From assembly GCA_900079685.1 (NCBI GenBank), contig LT599018.1, forward strand, positions 1,324,970-1,388,969: DNA of 64,000 nt, given 5' to 3'. Both the position numbers and the translations under genes were made by a program. Below, in pieces: positions 1-7,747 of this stretch. Position 1 is the stretch's first letter. The number at the start of each line of letters is the position of its first letter. This DNA is from an uncultured delta proteobacterium. Lineage in GTDB: Bacteria > Desulfobacterota > Desulfovibrionia > Desulfovibrionales > Desulfovibrionaceae. The notes below the pieces were generated by a model. The model searched no databases and was not told where the DNA came from. It was given only the letters and a program-made list of their open reading frames with translations.

Positions 1-72
1 CTCACCCTGCCCCGCCTTTTCTGCGTGGGGCTGATCGTGGCGGGCCTTGTCGGGTTGAAGGTCGTTTCCTAG
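1..72 (+). CDS. C-terminal end of an SMR-family small multidrug transporter (partial)
   Basis: The window opens inside a forward reading frame that ends at TAG (70-72). The visible 23 residues, ending in GLIVAGLVGLKVVS, look like the last transmembrane helix of SugE/EmrE-type small multidrug resistance proteins, whose C-termini typically read LIxAGIVGLKL. A strong terminator follows 40 bases downstream, which supports a real gene end. The rest of the gene lies outside the window, so the substrate (for example quaternary ammonium or guanidinium) cannot be judged. Confidence 0.55.
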   Translation, partial: LTLPRLFCVGLIVAGLVGLKVVS

Positions 73-110
73 ACAAAGACCGCACGCGACGTAAACCCTG
101 CCTCAAAAAT

Positions 111-152
111 GAAGCGCCTGCGGATGGAATCAGCAGGCGCTTCGTGCTTTTT
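111..152 (+). terminator. Rho-independent terminator after the SMR gene
   Basis: An 11-bp perfect stem (GAAGCGCCTGC at 111-121 with GCAGGCGCTTC at 133-143) is followed by a T-rich tail. It closes the gene ending at 72. Confidence 0.8.
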
Positions 153-159
153 CGCCCCA

Positions 160-225
160 CCCTATCACGGATAAGGAGGGATGGGGGTCTGGGGGAAGGG
201 AACCTCAAGGGGCGTGCCCTTTGTG
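160..225 (+). repeat. Dispersed intergenic repeat, copy A
   Basis: This sequence is nearly the same as the reverse complement of 53869-53939 over about 65 bases, with the identical core GGTCTGGGGGAAGGGAACC at 186-204. A third, shorter copy is at 50408-50446. Each copy ends in a small GC hairpin (here around AAGGGGCGTGCCCTT). It lies between the SMR and serine dehydratase genes and may act as a bidirectional transcription end or RNA stabiliser, although no T-tract is present. Confidence 0.65.
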
Positions 226-243
226 TTCCCCTTCCCCCGCTTC

Positions 244-1620
244 CTAGCATTCCGGCAAACTCACGGCCAGGCCGCCGAGGCTGGTTTCCTTATACTTGGC
301 GTTCATGTCGCGGCCGGTTTCGGCCATGGCCCGCAAGGTCACGTCCAGGGTTACCCGGTGGCGCTCCACGTCTTCCATGGATGCCACGAGAAAGGCGTTG
401 TAGGCTTTGAGCGCGCCCATGGCATTGCGCTCGATGCAGGGAATCTGCACATACCCGCCCACCGGGTCGCAGGTCAGGCCGAGATGGTGCTCCAGCGCGA
501 TCTCCGCCGCGTTCAGGATGATGCGCGGGGAGAACCCCTTGGCCTGGGCCAGCATGGCGGCGGCCATGGCGGACGCGACCCCGACTTCTCCCTGGCAGCC
601 CACTTCCGCCCCGGCAATGCCCGCGTTGTGCTTGGCAAGGAACCCCACGGCCGCGGCTGCCAGCATGCCGCTATGCACGGCCTCCGGCCCGAGGCCGAAA
701 TACCCTTCGAGCATGGTCAGGACAGCCGGTAAAACCCCGGCGGCGCCGCAGGTCGGGGCGGTCACGATGATGCCGCCGGCGGCGTTTTCCTCAGCCACGG
801 CAAAGGCGTAGGCGTTGAGCAGCCCCAGAAAGCGGTTCAAGGGATCGTCCTGCATGTCCGCCCTGCCCGCGAGATGCGCGGCTTTGCGGTACACGCCCAG
901 GCTCCCGGGCAGCATGCCGGTGACGGAACTCCCGCGCGAGACGGACCGGCGCATGATATCCACAATGCCGTCCAACCGCCCGTAAATATCCGCCGGTTTC
1001 GCTCCGGTGAGAGCCATTTCGTTCCGGAGCACCAGATGGGGAATGCTGATGCCGTTCTCGTTCGCGAGGCGCTGCAACTCGACGCCGGAGGCGTAGGGAT
1101 ACGGCACGGCGCCCCGCTCCGGGGGCGTCCAGCCTTCCCACTGAAGGAAGCCGCCGCCCACGGAATAGTAGGTTTTGGCGTGCAGCACCGCGCCGTCCGC
1201 GCCGCGCAATTCGCACACCAGGGTGTTGCTGTAGGGGTAAAGGTGCTCGATACTGTCGTTGATGACGGATTCCGGCCCCGGCGTGAACCGGAAGGGACCC
1301 GCGCTGATGGTCCGTTCTTCTTCCGGAAGGTCGAAGACGCCGGATGGGAGCGTTCCGGGGCAGGCGGCCGGTTCAAAACCCAGAAGGCCGGTGATTACGG
1401 CCTTGTGGGTCCCGTGGCCGAAGCCCGTCGCGCTGAGCGAACCGAACAGCCGCACGGCCAGACTCTTCGCCTCGCGCAAAACGCCGTCCGGCAGGGACGA
1501 GAGCTCTTTGCGGAAATCCAACCCCGCTGCCATGGGCGCGATGGTATGCGAGCTTGATGGGCCGGGACCGGCCTTGAACAATTCAAAAATCGAAGTGGTT
1601 ATGGAAGAAACCGCCGTCAT
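244..1620 (-). CDS. sdaA: L-serine ammonia-lyase (iron-sulfur L-serine dehydratase)
   Basis: A cytosolic single-chain L-serine dehydratase of 458 residues that converts serine to pyruvate and ammonia using an oxygen-labile [4Fe-4S] cluster. The N-terminal domain carries the substrate-loop motif [11 protein letters not shown] (about residues 19-29). The C-terminal catalytic domain has [23 protein letters not shown] and [12 protein letters not shown], which contain the conserved cysteines expected to hold the cluster. The length equals the usual fused alpha/beta form (about 455). It is a monocistronic gene pointing left, with a possible sigma-70 promoter at 1672-1699. The start at 1620 is the only Met before SSHT; no clear ribosome binding site is visible. 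Confidence 0.95.
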   Translation of the reverse strand: MTAVSSITTSIFELFKAGPGPSSSHTIAPMAAGLDFRKELSSLPDGVLREAKSLAVRLFGSLSATGFGHGTHKAVITGLLGFEPAACPGTLPSGVFDLPEEERTISAGPFRFTPGPESVINDSIEHLYPYSNTLVCELRGADGAVLHAKTYYSVGGGFLQWEGWTPPERGAVPYPYASGVELQRLANENGISIPHLVLRNEMALTGAKPADIYGRLDGIVDIMRRSVSRGSSVTGMLPGSLGVYRKAAHLAGRADMQDDPLNRFLGLLNAYAFAVAEENAAGGIIVTAPTCGAAGVLPAVLTMLEGYFGLGPEAVHSGMLAAAAVGFLAKHNAGIAGAEVGCQGEVGVASAMAAAMLAQAKGFSPRIILNAAEIALEHHLGLTCDPVGGYVQIPCIERNAMGALKAYNAFLVASMEDVERHRVTLDVTLRAMAETGRDMNAKYKETSLGGLAVSLPEC

Positions 1621-1671
1621 GCCGGGTGCACCGCCTGGGGATTATTTGCCGTGGGAACGGCAGGTTGTCAG

Positions 1672-1699
1672 TGCATAGCATAGTACCGGCAACGGTCAA
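1672..1699 (-). promoter_or_regulatory. Candidate sigma-70 promoter for serine dehydratase
   Basis: On the minus strand TTGACC (1699-1694) and TATGCA (1677-1672) are separated by 16 bases. The -35 is good and the -10 is weak. It would start transcription about 45 bases upstream of the start codon. Confidence 0.35.
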
Positions 1700-1871
1700 G
1701 GGGGAAAAGGCGACGGCCCATTGTAGCGTGATACCGCGTGAGGCGCTCCGGACGCGAGACAATAATGCCTTGCCTCTGGTATTACCCCGGCCTTTTTGAT
1801 ACGGTACGCGATACATTTCCATCATCCCGCAGACAACGGCGCGGACGCGCTGTTTTCAAGGAGCGAACCAC

Positions 1872-3248
1872 ATGGCGAAAAAAACAAAACCCGGGGCCGC
1901 ATCCGCTGCCGTTTCCCCCGCCGCGTCCTCGGACGGATTCGTGGTGGATACCGCCATCCCCACCCTCGGTCCCGCGAAAATACCCTCGCCCCTTTCCTAT
2001 ACCACCTTCACGGAAGGGCTGACGCCCTTCTTCCTCGACGGGGAATACATCGACGAGCTCAGCGGCAAGGACCCGGTGGCGACCTGGTTCGAGCCCGCCG
2101 GGCCCAGAAAGAATCTGTACTTTGACTCCTCAAAGACGAAATGCGCCATCGTGACCTGCGGCGGCCTCTGCCCGGGCATCAACGACGTCATCCGGGCCAT
2201 CGTCATGGAGGCGTTCCACAACTACAAGGTCCCGGCAGTGCTCGGCATCCGGTACGGGCTGGAAGGGTTCATTCCCAAATACGGGCATGAGGTCGTGCCG
2301 CTCACCCCGAGCACTGTCGCGGATATCCACCAGTTCGGCGGCACCATGCTCGGGTCCTCGCGCGGGCCGCAGTCCCCGGAAGAAATCGTGGACGCCCTGG
2401 AGAGGATGAACGTCAACATCCTGTTCGTGATCGGCGGCGACGGCAGCATGAAGGCCATGAACTCCATCACCCGCGAGATCAGCGCGCGGAACCTGCGCAT
2501 CGCGGTGATCGGCATCCCGAAGACCATTGACAACGACATCAATTTCATCAGCCAGTCCTTCGGGTTTGAAACCGCCGTGTTCAAGGCGACGGAAGCCATC
2601 CAGTGCGCCCACGTCGAGGCCCTCGGTGCACGCAACGGCATCGGCCTGGTGCGGCTCATGGGCCGGGAATCCGGCTTTATCGCGGCCCAGGCGACCATGG
2701 CGCTCAAGGAAGTCAACTTCGTGCTCATTCCCGAGGTTCCCTTCACCCTGCTCGGCAAGGAAGGGCTCCTCCCGGCGCTGGAACTCAGGCTCAAGCAGCG
2801 CCGCCACGCGGTCATCGTCGTGGCGGAAGGGGCCGGGCAGGATCTGCTCCACGTTTCCGGCCAGCAGGACGCTTCGGGCAACCCGGTTCTCGGGGACATC
2901 GGCGAATTTTTACGCAAGGAAATCAAGGCCTACCTGACCCAGCGGGGCATGGAGCATTCCATCAAATTCATCGACCCGAGCTACATCATCCGCTCGGTCC
3001 CGGCCAACGCCAACGACAGGGTGTATTGCGGCTTCCTGGGCCAGAACGCCGTGCATGCGGCCATGGCCGGAAAGACCGGCATGGTGGTGGCGAAACTCAT
3101 GGACCGCTACGTCCACCTGCCGATCGACCTGGTCATCAGAAAACGCCAGAAGGTCAACCCGAATTCGGCGTTCTGGCGGTCCGTGCTTGAATCCACGGGC
3201 CAGATGGACTTTGTCGGCATGGGCCAGAACGAAAGTTACGGGAGCTAA
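1872..3248 (+). CDS. pfkA: 6-phosphofructokinase (group with Gly104/Lys124, probably ATP-dependent)
   Basis: A 458-residue phosphofructokinase that phosphorylates fructose 6-phosphate in glycolysis. Visible family motifs are CGGLCPGIND (nucleotide loop), FVIGGDGSMKAMN, and GIPKTIDNDI with the catalytic Asp. GGDGS rather than GGDD argues for ATP as donor, while Lys in PKTIDND is the residue found in the long clade-X/trypanosomal-type ATP enzymes. Later come GRESGFIA and a C-terminal RKRQKVNP segment. A roughly 60-residue N-terminal extension rich in Ala/Pro precedes the fold, as in other long PFKs. The start is supported by AAGGAG 8 bases upstream. It is transcribed alone and ends at a strong terminator. 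Whether it uses ATP or pyrophosphate is inferred, not proven. Confidence 0.9.
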   Translation: MAKKTKPGAASAAVSPAASSDGFVVDTAIPTLGPAKIPSPLSYTTFTEGLTPFFLDGEYIDELSGKDPVATWFEPAGPRKNLYFDSSKTKCAIVTCGGLCPGINDVIRAIVMEAFHNYKVPAVLGIRYGLEGFIPKYGHEVVPLTPSTVADIHQFGGTMLGSSRGPQSPEEIVDALERMNVNILFVIGGDGSMKAMNSITREISARNLRIAVIGIPKTIDNDINFISQSFGFETAVFKATEAIQCAHVEALGARNGIGLVRLMGRESGFIAAQATMALKEVNFVLIPEVPFTLLGKEGLLPALELRLKQRRHAVIVVAEGAGQDLLHVSGQQDASGNPVLGDIGEFLRKEIKAYLTQRGMEHSIKFIDPSYIIRSVPANANDRVYCGFLGQNAVHAAMAGKTGMVVAKLMDRYVHLPIDLVIRKRQKVNPNSAFWRSVLESTGQMDFVGMGQNESYGS

Positions 3249-3284
3249 AAAAACTCTTCCACATACCGAGCCTTCTTTATTGAT

Positions 3285-3337
3285 GAAAGCGGGAACGCGT
3301 CTACTACAAAGACGCATTCCCGCTTTTATATATTTTT
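3285..3337 (+). terminator. Rho-independent terminator after phosphofructokinase
   Basis: A long stem (AAAGCGGGAACGCGTC near 3286-3301 with GACGCATTCCCGCTTT at 3311-3326, with one mismatch) is followed by a T-rich tract ending near 3337. Confidence 0.85.
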
Positions 3338-3468
3338 AACAATAATTTTATAATACCAGTTCATGATAAAGTAGACGATATTTCGGCGAGATTCCATACA
3401 GCCGCTCTTGCACGGCAGAACGGCAAAGAATTACTTTTTTCATATTTCTCCGGAGTTTGCGTTTCCAT

Positions 3469-4581
3469 ATGGACGTACCGCGCCAACCGTCGCCCTCCCG
3501 AGTGTTTCAGACCTCTACCCTTCCTTGCGCCGAGAGCTGCATGATAAAAAAAACCGCGCACGAGAACACATACCGGGACGAGGCAGCCATTTCTCCGCTG
3601 CCCTATTGCGGCGACCCCTTTTCTCTGGCCATGCATCTCTTGCGCAAGGGACTATTTCACGGCCAATACGAAACCACCCTCCACAGGGCGCCGGAGTTCT
3701 CGCAAGTGGAGGAACTCCTGCGGTATCTGGAACAGGTGCAACACCATCTTGCGGGCCTTGCGCGCGGCAATATCAGTTCCCCCGTTCCGCTGGACGGCTA
3801 TACCGGCGCCTTGCTCAGGGAAATGCAGGAAAATTTGCACCATGTCACCTGGCAGGCCCGGCAGCTGACCGTCGGCGATTTTTCCTGCGATGCGGGCTGC
3901 ATGGGCGAATTGTCCGAAGCGTTTACTGTCATGGGGAAAACGCTTCAAGCCGCCATGGCGCGCCTGGAACAGCAGAAGCAGGATTTGACGGCGCTGTCCG
4001 AAAACCTGCGGCGGGAGGTGGAAGCCAGGGCCGCCATGGAGAAGGACCTGCGGCGCGAGCAGGCCCGGCTGCAAAAACTCGCCTCTACCGACCCGCTGAC
4101 CGGCATTGCCAACCGCCGCTATTTTTTCCAGGCGGCCGTCCGGGAACTGGAACGCATCCGCCGGACAAAAGCGCCCGCCTGCCTCGCCATGCTCGACATC
4201 GACCATTTCAAGGCGCTCAACGATTCCCTCGGGCACAACGCGGGCGACAAGGCGCTCCGGCAGATCACGAAAATCATAACCAGCGTCGTCAGGCCGTATG
4301 ACGTCGTCGGCCGGTACGGCGGCGATGAGTTCATTTTCCTGTTTCCGGAAATTTCGCGGGACCAGGCCCACGCCCTTCTGGAACGGCTCCGCGGCGCGGT
4401 TGAAAAGGCGGTGATTTCCGCCGGGAAAGGCAACCCCGATATTACCGTCAGCATCGGGCTGATTGAACTGGAAGCGGAAAAAAAGATTTCCGGCAACACG
4501 CTCGACGCCATCATAAAACGCGCGGACGAGGCGTTGTACACCGCCAAAAAGCAGTGCCGCAACCATATCTGCATCCTGTAG
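3469..4581 (+). CDS. GGDEF-domain diguanylate cyclase
   Basis: A 370-residue cytoplasmic protein predicted to make cyclic di-GMP. Its N-terminal half has no recognised sensor but contains helical, HAMP-like stretches (LARGNIS..., LTVGDFSCDAG) and a coiled coil (about residues 165-210) leading into the GGDEF domain (about 210-365). The active site reads GRYGGDEFIF, and the DPLTGIANRR and FKALNDSLGHNAGD motifs are intact. RPYD five residues before GGDEF fits the RxxD inhibitory I-site, so product inhibition is likely. The start is uncertain: ATG at 3469 is used here, TTG at 3457 directly follows CGGAG, and ATG at 3541 is also possible. No EAL domain is present. Confidence 0.88.
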   Translation: MDVPRQPSPSRVFQTSTLPCAESCMIKKTAHENTYRDEAAISPLPYCGDPFSLAMHLLRKGLFHGQYETTLHRAPEFSQVEELLRYLEQVQHHLAGLARGNISSPVPLDGYTGALLREMQENLHHVTWQARQLTVGDFSCDAGCMGELSEAFTVMGKTLQAAMARLEQQKQDLTALSENLRREVEARAAMEKDLRREQARLQKLASTDPLTGIANRRYFFQAAVRELERIRRTKAPACLAMLDIDHFKALNDSLGHNAGDKALRQITKIITSVVRPYDVVGRYGGDEFIFLFPEISRDQAHALLERLRGAVEKAVISAGKGNPDITVSIGLIELEAEKKISGNTLDAIIKRADEALYTAKKQCRNHICIL

Positions 4582-4675
4582 CGGGTGCCCGCGTAAGGTT
4601 CCGGCGAAAGCCCCCACGTTCCGGGCAGCTACGCGCGTTGCCTTTTGCGCCTCTCTGCGCTACCGTGCCCCGGCC

Positions 4676-5818
4676 ATGAGAATACTATCCTTTTTTTGCC
4701 GCATCCTGACGGTTCTGGCCCTCACCGCCCTGCCCGCGAACGCGGCGGCGAAACAGCCGGCCGGAGCGCTCCCCCAATCCCTTCCGCTGGAAGCCATGGT
4801 CGGCCAGATGATTATGGTGGGATTCCGCGGCGACGGCGCCTCTCCCAACGTTCCGGAAATGCGGACCGTGCTTGAGGATATCCGCGCCGGCCGCGTCGGC
4901 GGCGTCATTTTCTTCGACCGCGACTGGCAGACGAAAAAACGCGGCAGGAACGTCACCTCGGTCGCGCAGGTAACGAAGCTCTGCGCTCTGTTGCAAGCCG
5001 AGGCGCCCATACCGCTCTTCATCGCCGTGGACCAGGAAGGCGGCCGCGTGCAGCGGCTGCGCCCGGACCACGGGTTTGCCGCGACCCCTACGGCCTGGGA
5101 GCTCGGGAAACAGACGCCCGCTGAAACGGAGAAAGCAGCCGTCACCATGGGCAGCGCCCTGCGCCGTATCGGCATCAACGTCAATTTCGCCCCGGTGGCG
5201 GATATCGCCATCCACCCGGAAAGCCCCGCCATAGGCGCGCTGGGCCGCGCCTTTTCCTCGGAGCCCGCCGTTGCCGCCGAGCATGCCGCCGCCTTTATGG
5301 CAGGCCTGACAAAAACTAAAATAATAGGGAGCTACAAGCATTTCCCCGGACACGGCAGCGCCGTTGCCGACTCCCACCACAAACTGACGGACATCACCGC
5401 GACCTGGCGCGAAGACGAACTGACCCTGTACAAAACGCTGCCGCCCAACGGGCCGTTCATGGTCATGACCGGGCATCTGATGCATACGGGGTTTGATGCC
5501 CGGTACCCGGCCTCCCTTTCGGAAAAAATCACAACGGGCCTTTTGCGGAACAAACTCGGCTGGCGGGGCGTCGTCGTGACCGACGATCTGGAGATGGAGG
5601 CCATCAACCTCTTCTATCCCATGGAAGAACGCATCCGTCTGGCCATTAACGCCGGTGTGGACATCATCCTGTTCGGCAACAATTTGCAGTACCACCCGGA
5701 ACAGGGCCGCCGCGTGCATGCCGCCATCATGCGCCTTGTGGCGAGCGGCGCGGTAAGCCCCGCCCGCATTGCCGAATCATGGGGCAGGATCCGGGCGCTC
5801 AAGGCAAACCTTCAATAA
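4676..5818 (+). CDS. nagZ: Beta-N-acetylhexosaminidase, glycoside hydrolase family 3 (NagZ-like, exported)
   Basis: A 380-residue GH3 enzyme expected to remove GlcNAc from muropeptides. A Sec signal peptide is visible (hydrophobic residues 5-20, ALPANAAA cleavage region), so unlike E. coli NagZ it should act in the periplasm. Motifs are VDQEGGRVQRLRP (substrate loop), KHFPGHGSAVADSH (the His-containing loop that supplies the NagZ acid/base) and VVVTDDLEMEAI, where the first Asp is the expected nucleophile. It ends in a terminator and is followed by flgE. Exported family members of this length are common in delta-proteobacteria. Whether its role is recycling or remodelling is not determined. 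Confidence 0.88.
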   Translation: MRILSFFCRILTVLALTALPANAAAKQPAGALPQSLPLEAMVGQMIMVGFRGDGASPNVPEMRTVLEDIRAGRVGGVIFFDRDWQTKKRGRNVTSVAQVTKLCALLQAEAPIPLFIAVDQEGGRVQRLRPDHGFAATPTAWELGKQTPAETEKAAVTMGSALRRIGINVNFAPVADIAIHPESPAIGALGRAFSSEPAVAAEHAAAFMAGLTKTKIIGSYKHFPGHGSAVADSHHKLTDITATWREDELTLYKTLPPNGPFMVMTGHLMHTGFDARYPASLSEKITTGLLRNKLGWRGVVVTDDLEMEAINLFYPMEERIRLAINAGVDIILFGNNLQYHPEQGRRVHAAIMRLVASGAVSPARIAESWGRIRALKANLQ

Positions 5819-5847
5819 TTCCCGCCTACGCGAACGCGTTTCTCCAC

Positions 5848-5882
5848 GCCGGATTCCAGCTTTGGAATCCGGCATTTTTTTC
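5848..5882 (+). terminator. Rho-independent terminator after the nagZ-like gene
   Basis: The stem GCCGGATTCCA (5848-5858) pairs with TGGAATCCGGC (5863-5873) and is followed by a run of T ending at about 5882. Confidence 0.85.
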
Positions 5883-5885
5883 TCT

Positions 5886-5901
5886 TGGTACGATTCCTGC
5901 T
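5886..5901 (+). promoter_or_regulatory. Sigma-54 promoter upstream of flgE
   Basis: TGGTAC-GATTC-CTGCT matches the sigma-54 (RpoN) consensus TGGCAC-N5-TTGCW in arrangement, with the invariant GG and GC spaced correctly. It would start transcription near 5913 and give a leader of about 120 nt. Sigma-54 control of hook genes is well known in flagellated proteobacteria. Confidence 0.65.
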
Positions 5902-5931
5902 GATAGGGAACCGAGAGGAACTATTTTCCCT

Positions 5932-6006
5932 CCCCGCAGGATGCGGGGCGTGCGACAGGATGTTGCGCAAAGGCTTTCACCCCAGGCCGCAGGATGCGGC
6001 TTGGGG
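5932..6006 (+). promoter_or_regulatory. Three tandem AGGAU-loop hairpins in the flgE leader (CsrA-type sites)
   Basis: Three consecutive hairpins each present the pentaloop AGGAT: CCCCGC-AGGAT-GCGGGG (5932-5948), GCGAC-AGGAT-GTTGC (5952-5966, one G-U pair) and an 11-bp stem at 5980-6006. The centre hairpin contains ACAGGATGT, nearly the full CsrA SELEX consensus (RUACARGGAUGU). They lie between the sigma-54 promoter and the flgE ribosome binding site. Regulation by CsrA/RsmA is inferred from structure and loop sequence; no csrA gene lies in the window. Confidence 0.75.
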
Positions 6007-6033
6007 TGTGAATCCGCAGCAGAGGTCACCCTT

Positions 6034-7542
6034 ATGATGACGGCATTATATACCGGCACGACCGGCATGAAGAGCTTCGGGGTCGGCATGAGTTCGCTTT
6101 CGAACAACATTGCCAACCTCAATACCCTGGCCTTTAAAAAAGCCATGACGATATACAGCGACAATATCAGCCAGACGGTGAATTCCTCGCACTCCAACGG
6201 TGTTACGGAACACTCGCAGCTCGGTATGGGCGTCAGCGTCAGCGTGAACCGGACCATGCACCAGCAGGGCTCCTTCATGCAGGGTTCTTCCCCGACGGAC
6301 CTTGCCATTGACGGCAAGGGCTTTTTCGGCGTGCAGAAAAACGGCGTTACCCAATACACCAGGGCCGGGAACTTCCGCTTCACCAGCGAAGGCTCGCTGA
6401 TCGACCCCAACGGCTATTCCCTGCTCGGCTACAAAATGGAAAACGGCGTCGCCTCCACGACGTTGAGCCCCATTTCCATGGACTTCGGCACATCCGGCCA
6501 GGGATATATGGCGCCCAAGGCCACCACGGCGGTGTCGCTCATCCAGAACCTGGGGCAGCGCGACAGCGCGAACAGCGACCCGGCGAATCCCTTTTTCGGC
6601 ATGGCGGTCAAATGGAACGGCACGCAAAACCCGCCCCTGGCCGCGAGCCAATACGGCGGCGTAACCCCGACCGTGGTTTACGACAGCAACGGCGTCGCGC
6701 AGACCATCAACGTCTATACCGACTATGTGGGCCAGTTCAACGGCAAACACGTCTATCAGTACGTCATGGGCACGGACCCGGCAAAGGACGGCTCCGCCCA
6801 GGCGGGCACCGCCGCCGCCGGAATTCTGGCCGCCGGGACGTTCACTTTCTCCTCCAACGGCCAGATCCAGGACATGACCATGTTCACGCCGCCCGGCAGC
6901 GGCACCACCAGCGACATGTCGGCCTGGCTCCCGGCCTCTTTCGACGCGTCGGGCAACCCGGCGGTGCCGGTCACCTTCAAGGGGGCGGGCGCGCAGAGCA
7001 TCGGCTTCAATTTCGGCATGGAGATGAGCGGCGCCTGGACCGCGGGATACGCCAGCGCGGCCGACGTCAACGCCGACCCCTCCGGACTTTACAGCGGGCA
7101 GGGGCGGCCGCTGTACCCGACCAGCAGCACAAGCTACCAGGGCAGCACCGGCACCCTTTCCACCTCGCAGGACGGGTACGCGGCAGGGTATCTCAAGGAC
7201 ATGACCATCGGAACGGACGGGATCATGACCGGCAGATACAGCAACGGTGAAACCATGGATCTGTTCCAGATACCGATCTACCGGTTCATGAACGAGGAAG
7301 GCCTGCGGCACGAGGGCGGCAACCGGTACACCGCCACCAAGGAATCCGGCGCCGCCGAGGAAGGCCTGCCCGGCACGGAAAACTACGGCAACCTCCATGA
7401 GGCGAGCCTGGAACAATCCAACGTGGACCTTGCTTCCGAGTTCACCACCATGATCCTGACCCAGCGCGGCTTCCAGATAAACAGCAAGGTGGTGACCACC
7501 TCGGACCAGATGCTGCAAAAAGCGCTTGAACTGAAGCGGTAA
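6034..7542 (+). CDS. flgE: Flagellar hook protein FlgE
   Basis: A 502-residue secreted structural protein of the flagellar hook. The N-terminus (LYTGTTGMKSFG..., SNNIANLNTLAFKK) is the conserved rod/hook D0 helix with the SxNIAN motif. Following it are the QGSFMQGSSPTDLAIDGKGFF and TRAGNFRF signatures of FlgE/FlgF/FlgG. The C-terminus has the matching D0 helix (SNVDLASEFTTMILTQRGFQ, with NSKVVTTSDQML). The middle is the variable D1/D2 region. The ATG at 6034 is chosen because it gives the exact family N-terminus and lies behind AGAGGT; the frame is open further upstream but has no homology there. Expression is probably set by the sigma-54 promoter at 5886 and by the hairpin leader. Confidence 0.95.
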   Translation: MMTALYTGTTGMKSFGVGMSSLSNNIANLNTLAFKKAMTIYSDNISQTVNSSHSNGVTEHSQLGMGVSVSVNRTMHQQGSFMQGSSPTDLAIDGKGFFGVQKNGVTQYTRAGNFRFTSEGSLIDPNGYSLLGYKMENGVASTTLSPISMDFGTSGQGYMAPKATTAVSLIQNLGQRDSANSDPANPFFGMAVKWNGTQNPPLAASQYGGVTPTVVYDSNGVAQTINVYTDYVGQFNGKHVYQYVMGTDPAKDGSAQAGTAAAGILAAGTFTFSSNGQIQDMTMFTPPGSGTTSDMSAWLPASFDASGNPAVPVTFKGAGAQSIGFNFGMEMSGAWTAGYASAADVNADPSGLYSGQGRPLYPTSSTSYQGSTGTLSTSQDGYAAGYLKDMTIGTDGIMTGRYSNGETMDLFQIPIYRFMNEEGLRHEGGNRYTATKESGAAEEGLPGTENYGNLHEASLEQSNVDLASEFTTMILTQRGFQINSKVVTTSDQMLQKALELKR

Positions 7543-7563
7543 CGCGCGGCAACGCGATCAGGA

Positions 7564-7597
7564 ACGGCGCGGCAATTTTTGCCGCGCCGTTTTTTTA
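7564..7597 (+). terminator. Rho-independent terminator after flgE
   Basis: A 12-bp stem of ACGGCGCGGCAA and TTGCCGCGCCGT with a 3-base loop, followed by seven T. Confidence 0.9.
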
Positions 7598-7747
7598 TGT
7601 CCCCACCGCCGTAGTAACGCCGCATGCGCGCAGTTTTTTATAAAGAAAACGATCCCGTATTTCCTCCCGCCCGAAAATGCGATATACATTGTGCGATAAA
7701 AACCGAAACCGGGCGGAATGCCGGTATCCCTCACCACAGGAGCATGT

